From assembly GCA_963791995.1 (NCBI GenBank), contig CAWBUQ010000019.1, forward strand, positions 381,343 to 445,342: a stretch of 64,000 nucleotides of DNA. The letters are read 5' to 3'. The position numbers and the translations under genes are program-made. This DNA is from Bog-473 sp963791995. Lineage in GTDB: Bacteria; Actinomycetota; Acidimicrobiia; Acidimicrobiales; RAAP-2. Under the pieces are notes generated by a model that had not been told where the DNA came from, did not search any database, and worked only from the letters and a program-made list of their open reading frames with translations. Each line of letters starts with the position of its first letter. Within the stretch, counting starts at the first letter, position 1. Positions 9,104-18,138 of the stretch are shown one piece after another.

Positions 9104-9534
9104 CACTCGCCATGACCGCGTCGGAACGGGAGGCCTTCCTCTCCGGCGTCCACGTCGGCGTGCTGAGCGTCGACGACCCGGGAAGGGGTCCGCTCACCGT
9201 GCCCGTCTGGTACGCCTATGAGCCCGGTGGCACGCTCGACGTCGTCACCGGCGGCGACAGCCTCAAGGCAGAGCGGCTACGCGCCGCGGGCCGCTTCTCG
9301 CTGTGCGCGCAGAGCGAGGCGCCGCCCTACCGCTACGTCAGCGTCGAAGGTCCGCTCAGCGAGGACGAGTCGGTCACCGTTGCGGAGCGCCGGGCCCTCG
9401 CCCACCGCTATCTCGGTGCCGAGTTCGGCGATCAGTACCTGGCTGCGACCGAGGCGGAGGCCGCCACCAACGTGGCGTTCCGCATGTCCCCCGAGCACTG
9501 GCGCACGGTGGACTACGCCAAGGAGTTCACGTAG
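9100..9534 (+). CDS. PPOX-class (pyridoxamine 5'-phosphate oxidase fold) flavin/F420-binding protein
   Basis: This 144-residue protein has the split-barrel flavin-binding fold of the PPOX family. EREAFLSGVHVGVLSV, PLTVPVWYAYEPGG, KAERLRAAGRFSLCAQ and YRYVSVEGPL are the typical strands and the linker that binds FMN or F420. Actinobacterial relatives are F420-dependent reductases or haem-degrading-like proteins, and which of these applies is not visible. The ATG at 9100 is preceded by AGGGA and overlaps the stop of the small zinc-ribbon ORF. A hairpin starts at its stop codon. Confidence 0.82.
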   Translation: MTLAMTASEREAFLSGVHVGVLSVDDPGRGPLTVPVWYAYEPGGTLDVVTGGDSLKAERLRAAGRFSLCAQSEAPPYRYVSVEGPLSEDESVTVAERRALAHRYLGAEFGDQYLAATEAEAATNVAFRMSPEHWRTVDYAKEFT

Positions 9535-9553
9535 CCCGCCGGCGGCTCGGGCT
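9533..9553 (+). terminator. Candidate hairpin terminator after the PPOX gene
   Basis: AGCCCG at 9533-9538 pairs with CGGGCT at 9548-9553 across a nine-base loop that itself begins with CCGGCGG. The stem starts inside the TAG stop codon. There is no T-run, as is common in GC-rich actinomycetes. The 165 bases from here to the DUF2252 start hold no convincing gene. Confidence 0.35.
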
Positions 9554-9718
9554 CCCTGTCGCTCCATCCCTGGTCCCGGCGGTGGCGGGTCCCCACCCGA
9601 GGAAGCCCACCCCGGGCCGGGGGACGTGCGGTGCTCCGGCGACCATCAGGTCTCAAGCGCGGGCATGGAGCGGCCGACCTGGGGAAAGCTAGGCCCGAGC
9701 AAAGAGAGGACGGCCGGC

Positions 9719-11104
9719 GTGAGCAAGGCCCACACTGCATCCACCCCCGTGGCGGCGAGACACGACCTGGCCGCCACGAGCGCCGAGCGCCGCGAGTTCG
9801 GCCGCCAGGCCAGGGTGCTCGCACCCCGGTCCGGCATCGGGGATTGGGACGAGGTCGCCCGCGGGCACAACCCGATCGACACGATCATGGCCCAGAACGA
9901 AATCCGCCTCGGCGACCTGATCCCGCTGCGCCACCAGCGCATGGCCGTCTCGCCATGGAATTTCGACCGCGGCGCGGCCGCCGTCATGGCGGCCGACCTG
10001 GCGTCGCGGCCGCACAGCCGGATCCAGGTCCAGCTCTGCGGCGACGCGCACGTCCTCAACTTCGGCCTGTGGGCCACCCCCGAGCGCAACCTCAACTTCG
10101 ATCTGCGCGACTTCGACGAGACCTTGCCCGGGCCTTTCGAGTGGGACGTGGCGCGCTTGGCGGCCAGCATCGTCGTGGCCGCCCGTCAGAACGGGGTCAA
10201 GCAGGGCAAGTCGGACGTCGCCGTCACCGCCGCGGTCGACGCCTATCGCCGGCGCATGCGGCGCTACGCCTCCATGCCCGAGATCGACATCTGGTACGAC
10301 GGCATGAAGGTCGACCACTTCATCGACTACTTCGACACCGCCGATCGCGGCCAGGTCGAGGTCTGGTACGAGAAGGGCAAGGAGAACCGCACCAGCCGCG
10401 GCGCCTTCCGCAAGCTCACCACCGTGGCCCGCGGGCGACCCCGCATCACGGCGCAGCCACCCCTGCGCGTGACCATCGACGACAGCGAGCAGGGCGACAT
10501 CGTCGAGTATCTGCTCGGCCAGTACCGCGACACCCTCCAAGAGGACCGGCGCACCCTCTTCGACCGCTACACCCCCGTCGACGTCGTCCGCCAGGTCGTC
10601 GGCGTGGGCAGTGTCGGCATGGTCGTCTACCTGGTGCTCTTCACCGGCCGCTCGGGCGCCGATCCCCTGTTCTTGCAGTGCAAGCAGGCGGGGCGTTCGG
10701 TCTACGAGACCTACACCTACCCGAGCAAACACGACCATCACGGCGCCCGCGTCATCACCGGCAAGCGGATGGTGCAGAGCGCCACCGACATCTTCGTGGG
10801 CTGGGGATCGCTCCACGGCCGTGACTATTACGTGCGCCAGTACCGCGACATGAAGATCATCCCGACCACCGACCTCATCGCGCCGATGCTGGCCGAGTTC
10901 GCCACCGCCTGTGGGAACACGCTGGCCCGGGCGCACGCCCGCTCGGGCGACCCCGTCGCCATCGACGCCTACATGGGCAAGGGCGACGAGTTCACCAAGG
11001 CCCTGCGCCGCTTCGCCCGCCGCTACGCCGACCAGAACGACCGCGACCACGCGCAGCTCGAGTCGGCCATCCGGCGGGGCAAGCTGGAGGGCGATCCGGA
11101 CTGA
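9719..11104 (+). CDS. DUF2252 family protein
   Basis: This 461-residue soluble protein belongs to DUF2252, a family distantly related to aminoglycoside/choline kinases whose substrate is unknown. Family marks are NPIDTIMAQNEIRLGDLIPLRHQRM, the kinase-like QLCGDAHVLNFGLW (catalytic-loop-like HxxN), FDLRDFDETLPGPFEWDVARL, and GWGSLHGRDYYVRQYRDMK near the C-terminus. The GTG start at 9719 is chosen because AGAGAGGA lies eight bases upstream at 9703-9710; an upstream ATG at 9665 (MERPTWGK) lacks such a site. The gene converges on nuoN with a 17-base gap. Confidence 0.85.
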   Translation: MSKAHTASTPVAARHDLAATSAERREFGRQARVLAPRSGIGDWDEVARGHNPIDTIMAQNEIRLGDLIPLRHQRMAVSPWNFDRGAAAVMAADLASRPHSRIQVQLCGDAHVLNFGLWATPERNLNFDLRDFDETLPGPFEWDVARLAASIVVAARQNGVKQGKSDVAVTAAVDAYRRRMRRYASMPEIDIWYDGMKVDHFIDYFDTADRGQVEVWYEKGKENRTSRGAFRKLTTVARGRPRITAQPPLRVTIDDSEQGDIVEYLLGQYRDTLQEDRRTLFDRYTPVDVVRQVVGVGSVGMVVYLVLFTGRSGADPLFLQCKQAGRSVYETYTYPSKHDHHGARVITGKRMVQSATDIFVGWGSLHGRDYYVRQYRDMKIIPTTDLIAPMLAEFATACGNTLARAHARSGDPVAIDAYMGKGDEFTKALRRFARRYADQNDRDHAQLESAIRRGKLEGDPD

Positions 11105-11121
11105 ACGTCCCCGCCCGCGCG

Positions 11122-12831
11122 CTACTTGGGCAAGAAGAGCAGCGTGGCGTGATTGGCGAAATCGATCAGCGGCTGGGGCCACACGCCGAAGAGCACCGTC
11201 ACTGCCGTGCACAGGGCGATGGCCAGGGCGCTCAGCGCCGGGACCGCCACCGGCTCGGGGAGCGCGTCGGCGGCCGGCTCCTCCTCGCCGAGCAGGATCT
11301 GGTCGTTCAAGGTCGTCACGGCGCTCGAGACCGCACCAGGCGTGGCCCAGGCCGGGGTCGGCGGACCGGACGGCGCGGGTTGGATCGTCCCGCCGCCCAC
11401 CATCGTGTCGCCAGCACCGAGCTCGGCCGAACCGCCGGTCCCGCCCTCGGCCTCGCCCAGCCCGCCGCTGGCGTACATGAGGACGGCCACCCGCAGGTAG
11501 AAGTAGGCGGCCACCGCGGCCGACACCATGGCGATGACACCGAGCGGCACCTCGCCGGCCTCGACGGCGGCGAAGACAACTTGCACCTTCGCCCACAGCC
11601 CGGTGGTGAAGGGTGCGCCCGCCTGCGCCAGCAGCAGCACGGCGAACACGAGGGCCAGCACCGGCTGGCGGCCGGCCAGGCCCCGGTAACGGGACAGGTC
11701 GTGGTCGGCGTCACCGTCGCGGCCGAGCAGGGTGACGACGGCGAAGCTGCCGATGACCATGAAGAGGTACACGAAGAGGTAGTAGAGCGAGGCCGAGACC
11801 CCGCGGGCCGTCCCCGCCGCCACGCCCAGGAGGATGAAGCCGGCGTGGTTGATCGACGAGTAGGCCAACATCCTCTTCACGTCGCGCTGGCGCAGGGCCA
11901 CGAACGCGCCGAGCAGGAGGGAGAGCACGGCCAGGCCGTAGACGATGGGGCGCCAGTCCGACTCCACCACGCCGAAGGACGAGAGCAGCACGCGCAGCAT
12001 GGCAGCGAAGGCGCCCGCCTTGGCCACGGCCGCCATGAACCCGGTCACCGGCGAGGGCGCCCCCTGGTAGACGTCGGGCGTCCACATGTGGAAGGGCACG
12101 GCCGCCACCTTGAACGCGAAGCCGACGATCATCAGCGCCAGGCCCGCCAGCAGCAGGCCGTTGCTCAGCACCACGTTCTTGGACAAGAAGTCGGAGATCT
12201 GGGTCAGGTTGGTCGAGCCCGTCGCCCCGTAGGTGAGCGCCACGCCATAGATGAAGATCGCCGAAGAGAATCCGCCGAGGATGAAGTACTTGAGCGCGGC
12301 CTCGCCCGACGCGGCCCGCCGGTAGTTGAAGGCCGTGAGGACGTAGAGCGCGATGGAAAGGATCTCGAGGCCGAGGAAGACGATGATCAGGTCGTTGGCC
12401 ATCGCCATCAACATGGCGCCCGACGCCGACACCATGGCCAAGACGTGGAACTCGGCGCCGTCCATGCCTTCGCGGCGCAGGTAGCCGTCGCCCACCAGAG
12501 CGCTCAGCAACATCGCGATGGCGACCAGGATGGTCACGAGCACGCTGAACCCGTCCATGACGACGGCCTGTTTGATGTAGGTGTGCGCGCCGTGGTCCGA
12601 GACGTCGGCCCACTGCCAGAGCGCGACACCGAGGGCGGAGGCTGAGATCACGACCGTGGCGATCGTGCTCACGCTGACGCGCAGTGGCCGGCGGACCAGC
12701 GAGGAGAGGCCCAGCAGCACGACGGCGCCGCCGATCATGATGATGGGCGGCAGGATCGCCAGCCATCGGATGGGCGGGACCGCGATGGAGTTCGAGGCGA
12801 CGTGGGCGCTGGCCCCCAGGACGGCGATCAC
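11122..12831 (-). CDS. nuoN: NADH-quinone oxidoreductase subunit N
   Basis: This 569-residue antiporter-like membrane subunit of complex I is the last gene of the nuo operon. The many transmembrane helices include family landmarks LEILSIALYVLTAFNYRR, ALKYFILGGFSSAIFIYG, VAAVPFHMWTPDVYQGAP (key lysine and proton-path region) and RQRDVKRMLAYSSINHAG. Between the penultimate and last helices lies an unusual hydrophilic insertion of about 75 residues rich in Gly, Pro and Ala (GGLGEAEGG to EEEPAADALPEP). The GTG start at 12831 overlaps the nuoM stop in a GTGA; the open frame upstream of it is antisense-like shadow. Confidence 0.95.
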   Translation of the reverse strand: MIAVLGASAHVASNSIAVPPIRWLAILPPIIMIGGAVVLLGLSSLVRRPLRVSVSTIATVVISASALGVALWQWADVSDHGAHTYIKQAVVMDGFSVLVTILVAIAMLLSALVGDGYLRREGMDGAEFHVLAMVSASGAMLMAMANDLIIVFLGLEILSIALYVLTAFNYRRAASGEAALKYFILGGFSSAIFIYGVALTYGATGSTNLTQISDFLSKNVVLSNGLLLAGLALMIVGFAFKVAAVPFHMWTPDVYQGAPSPVTGFMAAVAKAGAFAAMLRVLLSSFGVVESDWRPIVYGLAVLSLLLGAFVALRQRDVKRMLAYSSINHAGFILLGVAAGTARGVSASLYYLFVYLFMVIGSFAVVTLLGRDGDADHDLSRYRGLAGRQPVLALVFAVLLLAQAGAPFTTGLWAKVQVVFAAVEAGEVPLGVIAMVSAAVAAYFYLRVAVLMYASGGLGEAEGGTGGSAELGAGDTMVGGGTIQPAPSGPPTPAWATPGAVSSAVTTLNDQILLGEEEPAADALPEPVAVPALSALAIALCTAVTVLFGVWPQPLIDFANHATLLFLPK

Positions 12832-14387
12832 TTGCCCACCCCCTCGACGCCCTTGACGGCCACCGGCGGCTGGGCGGTGTGCGTGCTGGAGTCGACGTGC
12901 GCGATGAGCTGGTCGACCGACGGGTTGATGCGGTCGAGCACCGGCTTGGGGTACACGCCGAGGAAGACGATGAGGATGATCAGAGGCGCGACGATCGCCT
13001 TCTCGAGCAGGCCGAGGTCGCTGGTCTTCTCGTCGGCGTCGCGCGGCATGCCGTGGAAGACCTGCTGGTAGGCCCACAGCAGGTAGATGGCGGCCACGAT
13101 CACGCCGAGCACGGCCACCACCGCCCACCAGCGGTGTGTGATGAAGGTGCCGGAGAGGACCAGGAACTCGCTCACGAACCCGTTGAGACCGGGCACCCCG
13201 ATGGAAGCGAGCATGGCCACGGTGAAGACGGCCGCCAGGATCGGCGCCGCCTTCTGCAGCCCGCGCATCTCGCCGGTCTGCCAGGTGCCGCGACGTTGGT
13301 AGATGAAGCCGATGAGGATGAACAGCGCGGCGACGATCAGCCCGTGGTTCAACATGAGCAGCACGCCGCCGGCAAGGCCCTGGGAACTGATGGCGATCGT
13401 CCCCAGCGCAATGAAGCCGATCTGGGCCAGCGAGGAATACGCCACCAGGCGCTTCATGTCGCGCTGGGCACAGGCGACGATGGCGCCGTAGATGATGCCG
13501 ATCACCGCCAGGGTCAACAGCAGCGGCGCCAGGGTCCGTGTGGCCTGCGGGAACAGGTTGAGGTCGAAGCGGATGATGCCGTAGGTGCCCAACTTGGCCA
13601 GCACGCCGGCCAGCAGGACCGAGCCCTCCTCGGGCGCCTCGGTGTACGCGTCGGGTGACCACGTGTGCAAGGGGAACAGCGGCGCCTTCACCGCAAATGC
13701 CGCCGTGAAGGCCAAGAACAGAAGGATCTCGGTCGACGACGACAGGTGGGTCTGCATCAGTGGGCCGAGCGAGAACGTCAGGTAGTGGAACTGGGACTCG
13801 TGGATGAACGCCAGCACCAGGATGCCCACCAGCAAGAAGGCCGACCCGAGGAAGGTGAAGAGGAAGAACTTGAGGGCGGCGTAGGCCCGCCGCTGATGGC
13901 CCCATCCGGCGATGATGAAGTAGGCCGGCACGAGCGTGAGCTCGAACATGAAGAAGAAGACGAGGAGATCGAGCGACAAGAAGCTGCCCATGACCGCGGC
14001 TTCGAGCAGCAGGATCCAGGCGAAGTAGACCCGGCTGTTCTCGCGGTTGCGCCCGAGCACGATGGCGAGGGGGAACAGCACCGCGGACATCAGGACCAAG
14101 AAGATGGAGATGCCGTCCACGCCGAGGTACCAGTGGACCCCGAGCGTGCTGCCGGTGTACTCGTGATCCGAGACCAGCTGGTACCCGCCGTCGTGCACCT
14201 TCATGGCGACGAGGACCGCCACGGAGAAGCCCAGCGTCACCAGCGACGCGATGAGAGCCAGAACGTAGGAGAGCTCCCGATGGAGCCGCCGGTCGAGGCC
14301 CCGGTCGAGGCCGAAGAGCCCGAGCACGGCGGCACCGATGGCCGGCACCAGGACCAGCAGGGTCAGGAATGGAACGGAGTGCCTCAT
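12828..14387 (-). CDS. nuoM: NADH-quinone oxidoreductase subunit M
   Basis: This 519-residue proton-pumping membrane subunit of complex I shows YLGVDGISIFLVLMSAVLFP, the FELTLVPAYFIIAGWG helix with the conserved glutamate, KAPLFPLHTWSPDAYTEAPE with the conserved lysine, and AQRDMKRLVAYSSLAQIGF. The ATG at 14387 overlaps the nuoL stop in an ATGA and is preferred over the GTG at 14396. The stop overlaps the nuoN start. Intact. Confidence 0.96.
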   Translation of the reverse strand: MRHSVPFLTLLVLVPAIGAAVLGLFGLDRGLDRRLHRELSYVLALIASLVTLGFSVAVLVAMKVHDGGYQLVSDHEYTGSTLGVHWYLGVDGISIFLVLMSAVLFPLAIVLGRNRENSRVYFAWILLLEAAVMGSFLSLDLLVFFFMFELTLVPAYFIIAGWGHQRRAYAALKFFLFTFLGSAFLLVGILVLAFIHESQFHYLTFSLGPLMQTHLSSSTEILLFLAFTAAFAVKAPLFPLHTWSPDAYTEAPEEGSVLLAGVLAKLGTYGIIRFDLNLFPQATRTLAPLLLTLAVIGIIYGAIVACAQRDMKRLVAYSSLAQIGFIALGTIAISSQGLAGGVLLMLNHGLIVAALFILIGFIYQRRGTWQTGEMRGLQKAAPILAAVFTVAMLASIGVPGLNGFVSEFLVLSGTFITHRWWAVVAVLGVIVAAIYLLWAYQQVFHGMPRDADEKTSDLGLLEKAIVAPLIILIVFLGVYPKPVLDRINPSVDQLIAHVDSSTHTAQPPVAVKGVEGVGK

Positions 14388-16300
14388 CCCCACCACGTCC
14401 GGCTCAGCATGAAGGCGATGATCAGGGCCAGGCCGATGGCGATCCCGAGCGCGTAGTTCCGGGCATAGCCCGTCTGCAGCTTGCGGGCCGCGTTGCCGGT
14501 GGCCTTGGCCAGGTGCGCGGAGCCGTTGACGGCCCCGTCGATGATGCGGGCGTCGACCACCCAGGCGAAGAACGTGGCCAGCCGCTGGCTCGGCCGCCCG
14601 ATGACCGTGTCGTAGAAGTCGTCCCAGTACCAGACCCGCTGCAGGAACGCCGGCTCCAGTGCCGGCTTGGTGACTTCGTCACCGCGCCACAGCCACCAGG
14701 CGACGATCACCCCGATGAAGGCGGCCGCGATGTCGGCCAGGGCGAGCGCCCATTCCGGCCCCGCTCCGAGGTGGTCGTTGTAGAGCGTGCCGGCGAAGAC
14801 GGGCGCCAGGAAGCTCGACAGGTTGTCGCTGTGGACCCACGGCAAGTCGAGCGCGCCGGCGAAGAAGGCGAAGAAGGCGAGCACGACGAGCGGCAGGCGC
14901 ATGACCCAGGGCGATTCGTGGGGCGTGTGCAGGGCGGGCTCCCCGTGCGGGCCGACCTTGTCGAAGCGCTCCTTGCCCCCGAAGGCGAGGACCTCGAGCC
15001 GGCTCATGTAATAGGCCGTCAGCACGGCGGTGATCAGCCCGATCACCCAGAGCGGCTTGAAGTGGGCGAAGGTGTTGTCCAACACATCGCCCTTGGCCCA
15101 GAAGCCCGACAGCGGCGGGATCCCCGCGATGGCCAGGAAACCGATGGTGAACGTGACGGTGGTCCACTTCATGTAGCGGCGCAGCGCGCCCATCCGTTTG
15201 AGGTCCTGTTCGTCCTCGAGTCCGTGGATGACGGAGCCGGCGCCCAAGAAGAGCAGGCCCTTGAAGAAGGCGTGCGCCACCATGAGGAAGACGGCCGCGA
15301 TGTAGGCGCCCGTGCCGACGGCGAGGATCATGTAGCCGATCTGCGAGACGGTCGAGAAGGCGAGGACCTTCTTGATGTCCTGCTGCGCGCAGGCGATGGT
15401 GGCGGCGGTGAACGCGGTCACCGCGCCGATGGTGGCGATGATCTCGGACCCCGTGGCCGTCACGTGCAGCAACGGGTTCATCCGGCACAGCAGGTAGACC
15501 CCCGCCGTCACCATGGTGGCGGCGTGGATGAGGGCCGAGACCGGGGTCGGGCCCTCCATGGCGTCGGGGAGCCAGTTGAACAGCGGGATCTGGGCGGACT
15601 TGCCCGCCGCGGCCAGGAACAGGAGCAGGACGGCGGCGAGCCCGGCGCCGCCGTCGAGGTGGGAGAGCTGCCCGAAGATGCCGCCGCCCGGCCCGCTCTC
15701 GTACTGGATCGTGCCCGTCTTCTCGAAGATGAGGAAGATGGCCAGGAGGAAGCCGGCGTCACCGATCCGGTTGTAGAGGAAGGCCTTCTTGCCGGCCGAG
15801 GCGGCCGACTCACGCTGGAACCAGAAGGCCACCAGCCAGTAGGAGCAGACGCCGACGCCCTCCCAACCCACGAAGGTGAGCAGCAAGTTGTCCGACAACA
15901 CCAACAAGAGCATGGAGAAGACGAACAGGTTCAGGTAGATGAAGAACTTCGAATAGTCGCGGTCGTCCTTCATGTAGCCGATGGAGTACAGGTGGATGAA
16001 GGCGCTGACGAAGGTGATGAACATGCACATCGTCATGGACAAGGGGTCCACAAGCGTGCCGACGGGGACCGACAGGCCCCCCGCGCTGAACCAGGTGAAG
16101 TAGTTGTCCACCACCACCCGCCCGTTGTCGGGCAGGCCGAGGAGGCCGGCCAGCACGATGCAGGCGATCACGAACGCGCCGCCGACGGCCGCGGTCCCGA
16201 TCCAACCCGCCACCGGGTCGCCGATACGACGCCCGAACGTCACGAGGAAGAGGAAGCCCGCGAGAGGCAGCAGCAACATGAGGTACGCGAGATGGACCAC
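14384..16300 (-). CDS. nuoL: NADH-quinone oxidoreductase subunit L
   Basis: This 638-residue complex I membrane subunit also forms the long lateral helix. Recognisable parts are VDPLSMTMCMFITFVSAFIHLYSIGYM, FVGWEGVGVCSYWLVAFWF, KSAQIPLFNWLPDAMEGPTPVSALIHAATMV (cut here from a longer block, split by the pumping-channel lysine region) and AQQDIKKVLAFSTVSQIGYM. The C-terminal amphipathic and anchoring helices are present. It starts at GTG 16300, three bases after the nuoK stop. Intact and of normal length. Confidence 0.96.
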   Translation of the reverse strand: MVHLAYLMLLLPLAGFLFLVTFGRRIGDPVAGWIGTAAVGGAFVIACIVLAGLLGLPDNGRVVVDNYFTWFSAGGLSVPVGTLVDPLSMTMCMFITFVSAFIHLYSIGYMKDDRDYSKFFIYLNLFVFSMLLLVLSDNLLLTFVGWEGVGVCSYWLVAFWFQRESAASAGKKAFLYNRIGDAGFLLAIFLIFEKTGTIQYESGPGGGIFGQLSHLDGGAGLAAVLLLFLAAAGKSAQIPLFNWLPDAMEGPTPVSALIHAATMVTAGVYLLCRMNPLLHVTATGSEIIATIGAVTAFTAATIACAQQDIKKVLAFSTVSQIGYMILAVGTGAYIAAVFLMVAHAFFKGLLFLGAGSVIHGLEDEQDLKRMGALRRYMKWTTVTFTIGFLAIAGIPPLSGFWAKGDVLDNTFAHFKPLWVIGLITAVLTAYYMSRLEVLAFGGKERFDKVGPHGEPALHTPHESPWVMRLPLVVLAFFAFFAGALDLPWVHSDNLSSFLAPVFAGTLYNDHLGAGPEWALALADIAAAFIGVIVAWWLWRGDEVTKPALEPAFLQRVWYWDDFYDTVIGRPSQRLATFFAWVVDARIIDGAVNGSAHLAKATGNAARKLQTGYARNYALGIAIGLALIIAFMLSRTWWG

Positions 16301-16303
16301 CGG

Positions 16304-16609
16304 TTAGCCCTTCAACGAGTCCAGGTCGTCCGCCACGGTGGTGGCGCGCCGGCGATAGTTGGTCACCACGATGCCGAGGCCGACGACGACCTCGGCCGCC
16401 GCGACCACGAGCACGAAGAACACGATCGCCTGGCCGCCGATGTCACCCAGCATGCGGGCGAAGGTGACGAAGGTCAGGTTCGCTGCGTTGAGCATCAGCT
16501 CGATGCACATGAACATGATCAGGACGTTTCGCCGCACCAGCAGGCCGATGGCGCCGATGGTGAAGACGACGGCGGCCAGGCCGAGGTACCAGGCTCCCGA
16601 GAGGCTCAT
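16304..16609 (-). CDS. nuoK: NADH-quinone oxidoreductase subunit K
   Basis: This 101-residue complex I subunit has three transmembrane helices. The helix IGLLVRRNVLIMFMCIELML contains the conserved membrane glutamate, followed by NAANLTFVTFAR, and the third helix AIVFFVLVVAAAEVVVGLGI carries the second conserved glutamate. Both take part in proton transfer in this family. The ATG at 16609 overlaps the nuoJ stop by four bases (ATGA). Length is exactly typical. Confidence 0.96.
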   Translation of the reverse strand: MSLSGAWYLGLAAVVFTIGAIGLLVRRNVLIMFMCIELMLNAANLTFVTFARMLGDIGGQAIVFFVLVVAAAEVVVGLGIVVTNYRRRATTVADDLDSLKG

Positions 16610-17229
16610 GCGGGCAGCTCGCTGTCGGACTCGTCCTGGTCCGCATGCTCCGACGGCGGCCTCCGCGCCAGCACGACGGCGCCGACCACCGCGATGACAA
16701 GAAGCGCCGCGGTGGCCTCGAAGGCGAACAGGTAGGTGGTGAAGAGCTGCTTGCCCAGCTGGGCGGGCTCCCCCGCCGGCGAGTTCGGCCCGGCCACGTG
16801 GCCCTGGATCGGCCCGACCACCTGGCGGGCGCCGGTCACCCAGTGGGCCGTGGCCGCCATGGCCAACACGCCCGCCAGCGTGATGGCCGAGAAGATGAAA
16901 GCCAGTGGCCGCTGCCCGACCAGAGGCTCCACGTTGACGTCCTCGGCCCGGTCCACCCCGAGGAACATGATGACGAAGAGGAAGAGCACGACGATGGCGC
17001 CGGCGTAGACGATGATCTGGACGGCGGCGAGGAAGTCGGCCTCCTGCTCAATGAAGAGGACGGCGACCCCGAAGAGCGTCATCACGAGGCTGAGGGCCGC
17101 GTGCACCGGGTTGCGCGAGGTCACGACACCGACGGAGCCGACCAGGATGACCGCTGCCGCGGCCGCGAAGACCAAGATGTCGGGCCAGGTCGCGCGCGTC
17201 GAAGCGAGGAGCAGGGCGGCGTGGGGCAC
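16606..17229 (-). CDS. nuoJ: NADH-quinone oxidoreductase subunit J
   Basis: This 207-residue complex I membrane subunit has five hydrophobic helices, with the conserved NPVHAALSLVMTLFGVAVLF and the pi-bulge helix VQIIVYAGAIVVLFLFVIM. The C-terminus carries a short acidic tail (EHADQDESDSE). It starts at GTG 17229, three bases after the nuoI stop, and the stop overlaps nuoK. Intact. Confidence 0.95.
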   Translation of the reverse strand: MPHAALLLASTRATWPDILVFAAAAAVILVGSVGVVTSRNPVHAALSLVMTLFGVAVLFIEQEADFLAAVQIIVYAGAIVVLFLFVIMFLGVDRAEDVNVEPLVGQRPLAFIFSAITLAGVLAMAATAHWVTGARQVVGPIQGHVAGPNSPAGEPAQLGKQLFTTYLFAFEATAALLVIAVVGAVVLARRPPSEHADQDESDSELPA

Positions 17230-17232
17230 GGG

Positions 17233-18138
17233 TCAGACGCTCCTCTCGGGATCGACCTCGTGTGCCCTCGCCGCGGCCTCTTGTGCCTCCGCCTCGGCCT
17301 TGTGCGCCTTCGTCTCGGCCTTGGCCGCCTTGCGCGTCGCCCGCAGCTTCTTCATGTGCTCGCGGGTGTAGTCGAGCTTCTTGCGGTGGCGCTCCGCCCC
17401 CTTCTTGGCCCGCCAGATGCGCCCCTGCATGCCGCGATGGGCCAGCGGGATGTCCTCGTCGAGCAGGTGCGACTCGAACACCTCGCGCAGCGGCTTGGTC
17501 CCGGTGGCCTCGTCGTCGCGCCGGCCGGATTGGCCGCCCTCGGGCGCCCGCACCCCGTACCCGAGCTCGCCGGCCCACTGGACTTCGCCCTCGTAGGCGG
17601 CGCTCCCCGATGGCGACGTGGCGCGCATCCAGCCCGACGTCATCAGGTCGTCGCCCTCGCGCCAGTCCTCCCAAGGGAGCTTCTTGGGAGTGCCGTCGTC
17701 GTTCACGACGAGCTCTTCCTTGGTGTAGATGGCGTCTGAGCGGTTGGTGAAGGAGAACTCGAAGAGCTTCGACTCGGTGATGGCCTCGGTCGGGCAGGCC
17801 TCGACGCACATGTCGCAATGGATGCAGCGCAGGTAGTTGATCTCGTAGACGTAGCCGTAGCGTTCCCCCGGCGAGACGGGGTGGTCGGGCGGGTTGTCGA
17901 GCCCGCGCACGTAAATACAGTCGGCCGGGCACACGCCGGCGCAGAGCTCGCAGCCGATGCACTTCTCCATGCCGTCCTCGTAGCGGTTGAGCACGTGACG
18001 GCCGTGTTGGCGCGGTTGCTTGGGCTTCTTGTCCTCCGGGTACATCGTCGTGACCCGGGGCCGGGTCAGGTGCTGGAAGGTCAGCTTGAAACCGCCCAGG
18101 AACGACAGCTGCTCCTTCACCTCGTCGCCGACACCCAC
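17233..18138 (-). CDS. nuoI: NADH-quinone oxidoreductase subunit I with long C-terminal extension
   Basis: This peripheral-arm subunit carries two [4Fe-4S] clusters (N6a, N6b). The two ferredoxin motifs are CIGCELCAGVCPADCI and CIHCDMCVEACPTEAI. The protein is 301 residues long; the conserved part ends near residue 170, and the remaining ~130 residues are charged, finishing in a Lys/Glu/Ala-rich stretch (AAKAETKAHKAEAEAQEAAA) that looks helical. The extension is not needed for cluster binding and its role is unknown. The GTG start at 18138 shares one base with the nuoH TAG stop. Confidence 0.95.
   Translation of the reverse strand: MGVGDEVKEQLSFLGGFKLTFQHLTRPRVTTMYPEDKKPKQPRQHGRHVLNRYEDGMEKCIGCELCAGVCPADCIYVRGLDNPPDHPVSPGERYGYVYEINYLRCIHCDMCVEACPTEAITESKLFEFSFTNRSDAIYTKEELVVNDDGTPKKLPWEDWREGDDLMTSGWMRATSPSGSAAYEGEVQWAGELGYGVRAPEGGQSGRRDDEATGTKPLREVFESHLLDEDIPLAHRGMQGRIWRAKKGAERHRKKLDYTREHMKKLRATRKAAKAETKAHKAEAEAQEAAARAHEVDPERSV

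Noticed and set aside
11149..12645. Long plus-strand open frames across the nuo operon (also at 14369-16735 and elsewhere)
   Set aside because: They are antisense shadows of GC-rich genes; translations are rich in Arg, His and Gly with no domain resemblance.
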